Shown here piece by piece: positions 1-11,360 of a DNA stretch of 64,000 nucleotides (the stretch's first letter is position 1; each line of letters starts with the position of its first letter). Made by a program: the position numbers and the translations under genes. The DNA is from Nymphaea colorata. Taxonomy: Eukaryota > Streptophyta > Magnoliopsida > Nymphaeales > Nymphaeaceae. The stretch lies in the NCBI RefSeq assembly GCF_008831285.2, contig NC_045140.1:14369796-14433795 (forward strand), written 5' to 3'. The notes under the pieces are model-generated. The model was not told the origin of the DNA, searched no databases, and saw nothing but the letters and a program-made list of their open reading frames with translations.

Positions 1-535
1 GAGTCCTTTCTGTAGAGATGGTGTTTTCTACTAGGTGGGCTGTTTGATTGCCTCCAAATATTGTACGTAGGGCAGCCATTTGTGTCACAAGATGTTTTAA
101 GTTGGATAGTTGGATCATGAGATCCTCACTTGGTAGAATGCTACAGTTGTATAAGGTAGAGTAGGAATGGGCTGTTGACTTTCATGGAGCAGGTTGGGCT
201 TCATTCATGTTTACATGGTATCCAGACAGTTGTTCATTCATGTTTGCTAGGAGAATCAGGAGTCTCTGTTTACTTTCACAATTGTGAGGATGAGGATTAA
301 ATCTAATGTTATGGAGAATGTTGGCTATAGAGATTGTTCTTATCACATTAAGTGCAACACAATAATGGTCTGTGGGGGAAAACCTACTTCATTAGGGTGG
401 TCTATATATGTCAGGCCACTTAGGAATGTCTATATGGTATTCACATTAGCAGCCTGTGCACCGTTCTTGTCCTCTACTAAGGTGTTAGTTTTTGTCATTT
501 TCAGTTATTTCATTATTCTGATTTCTTGATACAAG
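1..535. other. AT-rich stretch, probably intron of the SDN gene
   Basis: No convincing exon was found here. If the first recognised SDN exon (from 536) is correct, this is intron or upstream sequence, because the N-terminal half of a normal SDN protein is not visible in the window. The only long open frame (284-529) has no recognisable protein features. Confidence 0.4.
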
Positions 536-3500
536 TTCTTCAAGATTTCTATAAAAGGATTCAGGCAAAAGTATTGTCTCATGGCCCAGCTGGAAAGTGA
601 TGATGCATTATTTTTTCTCATCTATGAACATTACATAAATGTTCTTTGGTTACTTTTTGGTTTAAATTATTGGTGATGTACTATTGGTTTTATGGACTTT
701 GCTCCACCTTCATCACTCATAATGACTTCATTTCTTTCTTCCCCCTCTAGTTGTAACCTTTAATTTGTTCCTGTGGCAGAGCAGAGGCTGGTCTGTCTGA
801 CATATAGTCATCCACTCTATCCAAAATACTACTCCTTGCCTTCTTATAATGAGGTTTGGTTCAACATGCATGTTCTTCTTAAGTTAGATGTTTTCTTTTC
901 TTGTTCTTAAACTGGTATTTTGATGTTATTGTTATGCTGCCTATGTTTCATTTCCGTGGAAAGGAAAAGAAGAAATTATATAATGAATTCGCTTTTAATT
1001 GTTTTAGTCAGTCTATTTGATCTGTTATGTGTATCTAGAGTTGCATCATAGTTTCTTGTAACTATACGGGAAATTGATATGATGCACCTGGTGTAGTTAT
1101 TACTAATCAGGCTGTAAACTTGGTATTCCTCATGTGTCTTATCTTATGGTATGGTACAGGGTAGATCTTGCATCTCTCCTTCAAAACAGAAAAAATAGCA
1201 ACTGATTTATTTGTTTATTTATTTTGTGGAACTTGAAGTTACATAAATTCCTGGGGCCCAAGTATTAAGTTATCATGAAAGCATTCAGACACATCTATGT
1301 TTTAACTTTTGAGGTAAAAGAGTAAATTTGGGGCTGATTTTATGCAACAAAATTAGGGATTTTCATGGTTTTCTTTATATGAGCCTATATATCCTTCTGT
1401 CCTACGAAACAAAGAAATCCATGTTTTATGACCATGAAGTTGTTTCAGTACTCCAACGAGTAAGCCATACCCAATAAAATTTATGTAGTTGGTGCTCATT
1501 TAAATATTAAAGGCATTTTAAGTTGTTAATTATGTCGAATGAAAACATGCATGTTTCACATAGGATATACTTGTTACTTAGTTATGTTTATGCAATTCAA
1601 GTGCTTGTTTTCCTAGATATTTTAATTTTTTATTTGTTTTTCTTTTTTGAAAATTTTAACATGAAAATATTCGTATTGTATTGTTTGGCAATAGAACGTG
1701 TTTTACGGTATTATTGGGTCTATGCATTGAAAGTGCTCTGTTTGGAGACTAAGGTAAAAAAAAAAAAAAAATCCAATGATGGCTGTGTACAAGGAGATCA
1801 AACTTTATGGCAGTTCTCAGGATACTCAGTGGTTTATGTTACCCACTTTCTAATGAACATCTTGTGAGGAGCTTTAATTCCATAACTCAGCATTTCTTAT
1901 TTGTTTTTCTAACAGAAAGGATAGAAATAAACATAAGTCCTTTATGAAAACCATGCCATGGATTTTTTTCTTGCAGTCAGTTTAAACATTCTCTAGGAAG
2001 AGTTGTATCCTCAGAAATTGAAGATTTCTTTTCTGTAGCTAGAATAGTTATGCAATTCATGTTTCTCTGGTGAGACTGCATGCTCCCCTTCACTTTGATA
2101 CTTCTTGTCATTCTCACATTTTGATTGTTCGTTCTTTGGGTTAGAAAAGTTTCTTTTGTATTTGTCCTACCATACAAGTGCATGGGATTTGCCTTTAGTA
2201 AATGCAGCTCCGATGTGATTTACATTACTGCATGAGATTAAATTGACTTAATATAGCAGGAATGGGTTGTCACGAGGATGGGCAAATATTCCAAGATATT
2301 ACGCTCAAAGTCAATGATTGCTATTGATTGTGAGATGGTACTTTGTGAAGATGGTACAGAGGCAGTGGTGAAAGTGTGTGCAGTGGATGAGGACATGGAG
2401 GTATAGTTCTTACAGGCAGTCTGCCGTTAGATATTTAAGGGTCTTTTTATCTATTGATGGCTCCAGTGAAATTTATTAAATGTAAATAACAGAATTTTCT
2501 GTCAGATTTTTTTTTTTCCTAACTTTCATTTGATTAGGACCTTTTTATCTTCTACTTAAAAGAGTTCATGGTTTCTAGGTTAAGCTGGATGTTTTGGTAA
2601 ATCCCATGAAGGCAGTTTCTGACTATCGAACTGACATCACTGGGGTCTCAGCTTGTGATCTGGAAGGAGTCACTCTTTGCCTAAGTGATGTGCAGGTATC
2701 TGTATGCTTGCTGGATCTAGCAGCCTAAATGATCTTTATCTTGATATTTCTTGCATCGACTAAGCTGTTCCATCAAGAAAATGGTTCTGAGAAATTTTGA
2801 GAAATTTGAGAATGTACAAAGTGCGCCAACTTTCTATTCTCTGTTGCGTGGATGATATTTCTACTTGTGATTCCTAACCTGTTTTTTGCTCTCCCTTCCT
2901 CTCTCACATAAGCAAGAGCTATGGGGCTTACACTTCAGACGCTAAATTGTCAGCTGTTATTTTTCTTCTAATTTTTGTTCATTCAGTCGTTTCCTGCTTT
3001 GTGCAGAAAACTATGAAGAAACTATTAAAACCAGGAACTATATTAGTGGGCCATAGCCTGCATCATGATTTAGAGGGTATTATTCTTTCTTTGCTTCTAT
3101 CCGATAAATTCATGAAAATAATCATGTGCCTGTTTTGGTGATTGGATCTACCCTTCATATTTAACTTGCACGTAGTTTGAGTTACCATTTTTGCTTTATT
3201 TTGCAGCATTAAGAATTGATCATAGAAGAGTCATTGATACTTCTTTTATCTTCACTTGTCTGGACAAACCTAGCTACTATACACCCAGTTTGAATAATTT
3301 GTGCAAGGTAAGCTCCTTAGCATTGGTACTTCTTTATGACATGATTCCATTGTTCATTTAAAGCAATAGATTTTTTTATGCGTTTGATATTTTAGTCGTA
3401 GTGAAACAGTAGGATGCAAGGCGTTGTGTTTTTGTATCTTACACTAAATATTTGATTCATCGTATGTCACACATGGCAATGTTTTTTCCTTTTCCAGTCT

Positions 3501-5575
3501 ATTTTAGGTTATTACATACGAGAAGAGGGTGCTCCACATGTCTGTCTAGATGATGCACGTGGCTCAATGAAGCTTGTCAAGGCCAAGCTAGAGCATGGTT
3601 TTAATGACCCCATTGTCATTCCTAGTAAAAATGTTGGTTCTGAAGTATCTGCTGTTCTTATTCGTTATTAGCTTTTCTGTATTATTTCCTAATGTACTTG
3701 TTGAATATGGTAGTTGCCAAAAACAGAACTGGTGAAGTTGCTGCTTCATAATATACCTATGGTGGTTTCTTGCCAAGAACTGCGGAAAATATTTCCTGAT
3801 GAATGTGCTGTTGAAATTGAGGTCTCATCTTGCTTCCAGTTAGAAATAATCTTTTCTTGTCCCCTAGATTTTTCCATGTAGTTTTGTTTAATTATGCTGG
3901 GTACTTCTTTTCCTGGCAGGCTACACTGCGTTCTAAAGGTTCAAAAAATTCCACATTCGCAATTTTTAAGTCGTCTAGAGAGGCAAATGAAGCATTTGAA
4001 ATTTTGGAAGGCGAAATGGAGAAGGTATTCTTATTTATTACAGCTTTCAATGTCTCTTATCGTTTTTCCAGAATCCTCACCATGCAATAAGCATATTACA
4101 GTCCAAGAAGATCATGCTGATAAATTTTCCCATGTCATGCTTGTTTTTGTTGCATTCATAAGTGGCTAAAACTGAGAAGTAATGCCTGCAGTGGTAATCA
4201 ATTCGAGTAGGTGGCTTCTAGTTTCCAAAGTAGCATTAGTTTTGGTATTCCCAAATGCAGTATAAGGGTACACTGACAGATATGCGCCGTCTCACTTTGT
4301 TACGAGTTGGCTTGCCCTGACTTTGGCACTTAACACAGTGCAGTTATAAGAAAATTCACAGGACTCCTTTTTGCGTTCATGGGCATGTTGTATTGTATCT
4401 ATATGTGCATCCCATCCCCTACACATGCCATTGCACTTGCTACATTACACGCCTATTTCTGTGTCATGATTCAATTATTTGTAGCAATATGGACAACAAG
4501 GCCGATCTTCCTCTTTTTTTTGTTTGCTTATGAGCTTATAGGTTTTTCCTAAATGGAGCCTTCCACCATTTCCCTATTAAAACATCAGTCTTCCCTGTCA
4601 ATGTCGTTTTTTTGCTTCAGGCATGAATTGTTTTTGGAACTAATCAAATGAATTATCAGTATAATGTTTTTTTGCTGTCTGCGTAAGCTGAAACCGTCGC
4701 AATGTGCTAAAAAGCGTTCTGCATATTGTATCATGCGAACTTGGGCTGATGAGTTACCTCTGAAAAATATCTCAGGCACCTAATCGCTAAAGCTGATAAT
4801 ATCTCACAAACTTTGGACACTCGTAGATTTTCTTTTTAGATGACGAGGAAAAGCTTTTAAGTTTTTAGGCATGTCATGGGTGGACTTATGAGATGTACGT
4901 TGCCGTATCTCATTTTATTTTGGTCTTGAACCTCCGAATGTCTTTGAAACTCTTCTCGACTACTTCGACCTTGTCATACAGCCCTTGGTGCCAAGGTCCC
5001 CATAAATATCAGCAGCTAAGTTGGATGATAAGATTCTTATTCTTACTCTTTCTGTCCCCACCCCACTTTTATTTCTGATTAATTTGAATATTTTGACATT
5101 GACTTTCAAGCAATATGCAACATCTCCGTACTGTCATGTAACTAAGTCTCATGTTGGAACCTTCTATATGATATAGGACTCAGAGGGACGCCCCCAGAAG
5201 CGTGTCCAGCTTCAACTAAGCTCTGGCACCTTTATTAGCGTATGTGTGCGTAAAATGAAAGTTGAGGAGCCTGCTGGTGCACCTTGTATCCCTACCAAGA
5301 AGGGTACCGAAGGGGAAATTGAGTTTGGCGAGGAACCAGCTACATCTGATCTTCCTGAGAAGAGGCCCATCCAAGATGATATTAAGGCTTCTAAAAGACG
5401 GAAGAAAGATTTGATCAAGTGCCCTGCGGGCATTTCAGAAGGCAACTTAGATTCAACGAAGTGCAAACATGTGGAAGAGATAGAAAGGCTGAATAAGAAG
5501 CTCCGCCAAAGAGATGAAGAGATAAAAAATTTGCATAAGATCTTATCATCTCTTACGAGAAAACATGGACTCTGA
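536..5575 (+). CDS. Small RNA degrading nuclease (SDN family), 5' end missing
   Basis: A 3'-to-5' exoribonuclease of the plant SDN family, which shortens mature small RNAs. Exons read as 536-596 (weakest), 780-853, 2260-2400, 2579-2695, 3007-3076, 3207-3307, 3498-3644, 3714-3821, 3920-4024 and 5177-5575; all phases agree, giving about 440 visible residues. The DEDDh exonuclease residues are present: AIDCEMVLC (exo I, D and E), GHSLHHDL (exo II, D), and H with D five residues later in HVCLDDA (exo III). An RRM-like segment follows (exons 3714-4024). The tail is Lys/Glu-rich and ends in a predicted coiled coil (KHVEEIERLNKKL...), unlike the short SDN1 tail and closer to longer SDN members. The segment QRLV..HPLYP..YSLPSYNEEWV matches the conserved region before the nuclease core. 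The start codon was not found; M at 581 is in frame but is unlikely to be the true start. It is convergent with C2 gene A. Confidence 0.88.
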
Positions 5576-5851
5576 GCATATTTGCATGCCATCTATATGT
5601 ACGACATTTTTTCATTTCACATTGAGGTGTGGTCCACTTCTGAAAATTATTTATGAAAAGAAACGCAAGCTGAGGGACAAACAACCTTGTCAAAGAACAA
5701 TTTGCATATTACAAGTTCCAAAATATACATGTGATGAATCGTCGTCACAGTATTGCAAACCATAACTATCAGATTCGACAGGAAAAAGGCTGCAAGTTCT
5801 TGCTGGGATGATTCAACTGAAAGTCATACGCTGCACCTCCGTTTGAAACAT
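5576..5851. other. Convergent 3' spacer between SDN and C2 gene A
   Basis: Only 276 bp separate the SDN stop from the stop of C2 gene A on the opposite strand. Both 3' UTRs must fit here or overlap. No strong AATAAA was seen on either strand. Confidence 0.6.
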
Positions 5852-7110
5852 CAGTATGGTGGGTATGTTCCTGGGTACCCTGTATAAAACAAGCCAAACG
5901 CGTATAAACAGTCGATAGATTCATTGTATTATCTAGTCTTGCAGCGCATAGTTGACAGAAGTACCTGGATATGGAGCCGGTGGGTATGTTGCCGGAGGAT
6001 ACGTTGTTGGGGGATACGGTGGCGGAGGATAAACAGCAGGCTGGGGGCGATATGGAGCAGGAGGATAGCTTGACATCGGGACTGGTGGTGGAGGGTACAG
6101 TGGCGGATATGCAGATGGAGTTTGGTTTGGGTAGCAAGCAACAGGAGGGTAGGCGGTGGGTGGTGGCTGAGTATAAGGAACGTTGTAAGTGCTCTGGTGC
6201 TGCGGTGGTGCTGATGGTGCATACGTGGGGAAAGACATTGCCTGGTTGTTCGGACGTTTCTGCAAAACGAAAGAGATGAACAACAATTATATCGATGTGA
6301 TCATAAAACTAAAAGGTAGGAGCAATCAAACCGAGAGTGGAACAAGTAAACTCACATTCAGGTTCGGATGGTGCAGTATCAGCCTCACTTCACCTGCATG
6401 CCTGTTACAGATGACAGAGAGTTAAGAGACTGTAGGGTGTGAAACTAGGGCTAAGACGAGCAAGTTTGCGAGAAGCGGTCACCTTCCATGTTTGGTCTGG
6501 AGTGGCCACGACGAATCATCGTATCCCTCATGGAGGACCCTTTGCAACTGAATCCTGATGACAACATAAAATCAAGCATTGAATTGAGAAGAATTAAGAG
6601 AGCGCGCGTGATGGGGGACTCCTGAGAAAAGGGCTTACCTTCCGCTGCCAATTAGATCGTCCATGGTTAACGTGTTGCTGTTCCAGACATGGACGTTGAT
6701 TTCCCGGAGACCCTCAATGAGGGTAAAGATGAATTTCTCTTGGAAGGTGGGATTCTTTCCTCCATCTGCAGAGGTCAATGAAAAGATCGTGCTAAGGGGG
6801 AAACAACGTGAAGTATGGAAAGAAGAACAGATGAATCGTCACAATTAGGGATGATGTTTTTTTCTCTCACCTGTGCACGTCCTGGTTCTGAACTTGGCAC
6901 TTCCGTATTCGAGGCAGACGTAGGGGTCTTGCCTGGATATCCATTCTGTGTCCTTCAATTTGGTGCATCCAACAACTACCCAACGGCAAACAAGGTCAAA
7001 TCTAATTAACAAAAGTAGGTATACCGTGATTTTGATTTGGTGATGAAGATGGCGTTCGAGGGTTCACCTGTTACTTCCAGCAGTTGGCCTTGGATGCCGG
7101 AGATCGACAT
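5852..7110 (-). CDS. C2-domain protein with Pro/Tyr-rich tail, gene A
   Basis: A small C2-domain protein of the SRC2 / elicitor-responsive type; the family binds Ca2+ and phospholipid at membranes. Seven exons on the minus strand: 7110-7068, 6975-6871, 6765-6639, 6554-6483, 6401-6356, 6259-5965 and 5880-5852, all GT-AG, giving 238 aa. The start at 7110 gives MSISGIQGQLLEVT, the usual N-terminus. The C2 domain covers about residues 6-130 and includes ISRQDPYVCLEYGS, GGKNPTFQEKF and GYDDSSWPLQ; the Asp residues of QDPY and MDDL are candidate Ca2+ ligands. Exons 6-7 encode about 105 residues of PPxYPP-type repeats ending YPGTYPPY. The paralog is gene B, with identical exon lengths except the last. 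A TATTTAAA box and the 5' UTR are conserved between the two. I cannot assign a specific member name. Confidence 0.88.
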
Positions 7111-7262
7111 GGGGTGAGCGATCTGCAACTCCTCGAAGAGGCTATGGACAATAGACGGGATCAAGCGCGAGAGACGTAAATGGCTGCTTTTCTGAGAAGA
7201 ATCTACCAATACGCGTCGCTTTCGGTGAAAGGCTCTACCGATATGTTACCTTTAAATAAGCG
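7111..7262 (-). promoter_or_regulatory. Conserved TATA box and 5' leader of C2 gene A
   Basis: TATTTAAA (minus strand, 7258-7251) lies 148 bp before the ATG. The sequence from the box to the ATG aligns closely with the same interval of gene B (12853-12998), including the blocks AGAGCCTTTC, TATTGGTAG, TCTCGCGCTTGATCCC and TTGCAGATCGCTCA. Conservation of a non-coding leader between paralogs supports a core promoter. Confidence 0.6.
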
Positions 7263-9040
7263 TCCTTCCTCTTGCTTAGCTCGACCAGGCCTATAAAGAT
7301 TCTCCTCTCCTCCGAAACTCGCTAGCGCGCGCGTCTTTACAGAAAGAACCTGAAGAGAAGCTCGCAATCCTTTACGAGGAAGCCGACTTCTTCCGCCACA
7401 CTTCCAGATGCAACTCCTCGTGCGTCGAATGGTACTCTCGCTAAGGAACGCGTTCAATTGGTATACAATAAATTTTTTCTTCAGCCTCTCCCACCTAAGG
7501 AATTGTGAACTTCGAATCCGATGACCTATTTCGAACTGCGCGTCGCTAGGGAATCAGACAAGAAAGAGAGGGCTGGGGAGGAAGACTTACATGTGGGAGC
7601 CACCCCCTTTTTGGCTCATAGAGGAAGGATTCGATGTGAACGAAATTGAGTGGGAAAATTCGTGATCCTTGTTTTCATGCTGGAGAATATTTATTTTAGT
7701 GGCAAAATGACAACGTTGATCGTACCCTTTAGGCTGCCTTCGGTTTTCGCAGCACCGGTAAGATTTGAGACGAACTCACCTTGCGAAATTTGGGGGGACT
7801 TGATGGGAGAGGCTAGCAAAGAACTTATTATGCGCTTTGGGTTGTATCATTTCAGGCATTTCTTTTTTCCGGTTAAACTTCTAAGCGAATGAAATTTCAT
7901 CCCATGAATCAGTGATGGCAGTTTGTGGCTTGAAGTATTTCACCATTTCCATTATGCTTTAGAGCTTAAACTTTGTTCAATCTGAATTGGTGGCGACAAA
8001 TTTGGTTTAACTGGCCTACCCAGAAGTGTCACGTTTTCATACGCTTTGGAAGCGTTTTTGTCAGTTCATGACAAATTCAACTGGAACCAGCGGCCAAGCC
8101 AATTGTATTCAGTTTCCATTTGCTCCTTGGTGGGACAAAGAGTCGCAGTTGGTTCCGTACCAAGGAAAAGGCATGGTAAGCGGACACTTTGTTGGTATGA
8201 AGCTGGTTATACGCCCCCCTTGTTCACCAGGATATCCTTGGTAAGTAAAAGAGGAGATTTTTTTTTTATAACGACAAAAAGAAGTATTAAAATGGTTATT
8301 TATTTTAGAGGACATAATAAAACTGCATATTTACCCTTGCGACGCTTTACAGCGTCTTTTTCGGCATGACTCTTGTTCATGACATCAAATAAGCTGCATC
8401 ACCCGGTCTTCGTAAAATTGGAAATTGAATCAAGCTGCCAGACAGCTGATTCAAAAAAATACAAAAAGAATTCAAAAATAGAACAAAAAAACTTTAGTAT
8501 TACTGAAATAGTATACGAGATGCGACCTTCTTGTGTTGAACAGCCGATCAATTAATCCCTTAGCCATCTATTCAGATGTTAATTTAGTAACGTATGAGCT
8601 AAAGTTGATCTTAATTAATGTGCGTTGTGTGAACTTAGTTGTAGTACAAGTAATTTGTGATTTAATTGTAAGACTTATTCTTACGATATACTCTCAAGAT
8701 GTGTTCAATTTTATTTTTTCATACCCTTGAAATGCATATACATATTGTTTGGTGTGTGTGACTTTGAACCACAATGACAATGGATGAGATTGACATCAGT
8801 CAAACACATGACGGTACCGAAGTCATGTATACCTATCCATTTTGTTCAAGTTATTAAATATAATATAGACTATGCTAACTATACACATTTTCTTAAAACT
8901 GTACATGTTACGCTTATGGGGAGATACAAATCTTGCTTCATGGAACTGTCATTGTTATGGAGACGTCTCTCACCAGATTCGGTTGGTGAAGAAGGAGGTC
9001 CCTATCTTTCAAACTATTTAACATAACCAGGGAACTTTTG
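7263..9040. other. Intergenic, upstream of C2 gene A
   Basis: The part next to gene A (about 7263-7500) holds a short match to the gene B upstream region (CTAAGCAAGAGG) and is likely proximal promoter. From 7500 to 9040 it is AT-rich, with short open frames that do not resemble known proteins. No repeat or RNA gene was recognised. Confidence 0.4.
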
Positions 9041-9049
9041 ATCTGGACT

Positions 9050-10600
9050 ATGAATGGTATTTGAGGGAAAAGGTAAACCGACTTCTTCATGAAGAAGAAA
9101 TCTTTTGGAAACAGAAACCCGGACTCGATTGGCTTAAAGGAGATAGGAACTCAGCTTTTTTCCAGCCTTATGATGAATATGGACAAAGTAAAAGAAGAAT
9201 TTTTGTTGTCTCCCTTAATGGGTCTCGTTGGATGATCCCAAGCAGACTATGGAATGTTGCATGAGTTATTTCGAAGAATTCTTTCACGATAGCGGCACAG
9301 AGGATGACTTTTTACGTAACCTTGCGGAGGGCCCATTAGTTGATGCTGGAGACAATGATGCTTCCTCTGATGCTGAAATTAAGAAGATTTTATTCTGTAT
9401 GAAGAATGGTAAAGTCTTGGGTCTAGATGGATTTGGGTTGGATTTCTTTAAAAAATTATTGGCACATAGTCAATAATGATGTCAAGAATGCTGCCAGAAA
9501 TTTCTTTGTTACAAGTAAACTGGTGAAGACGATCAACAGATTACACGTAGTCTCCTGATATCTAAATCTCAGGGAGCATGTGATATTAAGGACTTTAGAC
9601 CTACCTCGTTATCTAATTCTGTTTACAAGATTATTACCATGATCTTGGCAGAAAGGATGAAGTCAATCCTAGCTAAGATCATCGGTCTTGAACAGGGTGC
9701 TTTTATCCACAATAGGGCCATACATGATCATACCCATCTTGCTAATGAGGTGGATAATAGTCTGAATAGAAGCAAGCGTCCATGTGTTTTCCTTAAACTT
9801 GACATATCTGAGGCTTACGACAGGGCGGAATTGTCTTTCTTAATAAATGGTCTTCTGTATCTGGGCTTCTGTAAAGAGTGGGTTCGCCTAATGTATGACT
9901 ACCTCTGTCTTTCTCTGGTTATTAATGGTAAGGAGCGTGAGTTTTTATTTCTTTGTTGTCACTAACTCTGTCTTCACCGTCTATTTCACAGACATTTCTT
10001 CTTACTCTCTTTTGGATGGTGACCATATCTTTATTGGGGGGTTACCAAGTGCAATCTTTGTTCTGGAGATGGATTTGTAATGAGATTAGAGACAAAAATC
10101 CTCCTGCCCTAATTTTAGAAAGATGTGGCAAAAGAAATGTATTCCCAGGGCTAATTGGTGCCTTTTTCTTGCATTAAAGGGAGGGCTGTTGACACTTAAC
10201 ACAAGATAGATGCAGTCCCAAGATTTGGCATTTCCTTGGCAAACTGTTGATGCTTATGTGTACATCATGAGGAGACTAATAATGCTCATCCTTTTGTTGG
10301 GTCCAAGCAAGGTTTGCAAATATGATAAGTTCTTGCGTAAGAGATTTAACATTAAAGTTTATCTAAGTGGAATTCTGTTCAACAAGCCTCAAGCTGGTGG
10401 TGGAAGCGTTAATTTAATCCCAACGGGTTAGTAAGTGCTGGAGACTTTGCTTTCCTCTAACTTGTTTGGAATTTATGGGAACAAAGGGATTTGGTTGTTC
10501 GTAATGACATCGCTGTAACTACCAACCTGCACTACATAGTGTGGAGGGATGTGAAAGACCTGATTTGATCCATTAGCTGGTTCTATGAGATGGAGACTGG
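9050..10600 (+). mobile_element. Decayed LINE (non-LTR retrotransposon) fragment
   Basis: Broken pieces of an L1-type reverse transcriptase lie in order on the plus strand in shifting frames. They are EEEIFWKQKPGLDWLKGDRNSAFF (9085-9156), a segment resembling the 'APGPDGF' region (KNGKVLGLDGFGLDFFKK, near 9400-9460), RPTSLSNSVYKIITMILAERM (from 9597), and QGAFIHNRAIHDHTHLANE through KLDISEAYDR (9690-9825). The second catalytic block (FADD) was not found. A last coding-like piece, VVRNDIAVTTNLHYIVWRD (10493-10550), fits the C-terminal part of such elements. Neither an intact 5' end nor a poly(A) tail with TSD was found, so this is an old truncated copy. Confidence 0.8.
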
Positions 10601-10763
10601 AGATCTTAACTGCTGTTACATACTCTCAACAAAGATATTCTAATATCTTATAGACAGAAGACAATGGGTTTTCAATATTTTTGCTGAATGGAAAAATTGT
10701 CCTCCCCACCAAGCAAGGGACTGAAAAAGTAAGTGTCCGTTGAATTGAGTTTAGGAATTATTA

Positions 10764-10817
10764 TTCTGGAAATTTCTTTCCACCCTCGGAGTCGGAGGTG
10801 GAAATAAATTTCCGGAA
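10764..10817. repeat. Long hairpin, 21-bp arms
   Basis: The left arm TTCTGGAAATTTCTTTCCACC (10764-10784) and the right arm (10797-10817) are reverse complements with two mismatches, separated by a 12-nt loop. It could be the remnant of a small foldback element; no TSD was recognised. Confidence 0.7.
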
Positions 10818-11070
10818 ACGAAATTCTGCCCATTAGGGCTTCTCTGTCTCGCAAGGGTTTGGCCGTTGCGTGCTGCATCTGCCTCCTCTTTACAGCCGCT
10901 GCGAGCCGCCTCTGCCTTCTGTGAAACGGTCGATTCTTCACAGCATATAATGGAGAAGGACCACTTCAACAGCGCACAGGAAGAAAACAGACACAAAACG
11001 GGAGAGAAGAAAAACAGAGAGAGAGAGAGAGAGAGAGGAGACAGAGGAAGAGTCCAAGGAAAAAAAATTG

Positions 11071-11249
11071 AAACCCTCCATTTGGTTGAGGGTTTCTTCG
11101 ATTGGCTAAACCCTGGACGAGGGTATGAAAAAATCCCTCGCCGAGGGATTCTGAATGATGTAAAAGAACCATCGACGAAGGTTCTGAAGAAAATCAGAAC
11201 CCTCGTCGAGGGTTGAATTCTGAAAAAAACCACAACCCTCGTCGAGGGT
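11071..11249. repeat. Ladder of six short hairpins (AACCCTCG/CGAGGGTT type)
   Basis: Six imperfect palindromes lie at 11071-11095, 11110-11124, 11132-11150, 11165-11185, 11198-11214 and 11235-11249, with centres 24-36 bp apart. The arms vary but still pair; for example TCCCTCG with CGAGGGA in the third and ACCCTCG with CGAGGGT in the fifth and sixth. The spacers are A-rich (TGAAAAAA, TGAAGAAAA). The family is unknown. Confidence 0.75.
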
Positions 11250-11360
11250 CTAGCCAGAGGGCGCGCGAGAGAGAGAGACTCACCATCTGCCGTGCCTGCG
11301 TTAGAGCTTCCGTTGAGGTCGGGATGAGAGAGAGAGACTCACCATCACACCAGTTTGTCC

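Larger units (their letters stand above)
10601..11360. other. Intergenic region rich in inverted repeats
   Basis: No gene was recognised. It contains a 54-bp hairpin (10764-10817), a GA-repeat (11017-11038), a run of six small GC-rich hairpins (11071-11249), and two copies of GAGAGAGACTCACCATC (near 11270 and 11330). The open frames on both strands (10751-11233) follow the repeats and are not believable proteins. Confidence 0.5.

Noticed and set aside
8046-8369. 107-codon plus-strand frame upstream of the LINE
   Set aside because: No similarity to LINE ORF1 or any known domain, and several alternative overlapping frames.
11071-11249. Spaced palindromes as a CRISPR-like array
   Set aside because: Eukaryotic context, unequal spacing, non-identical repeats and A-rich similar spacers.
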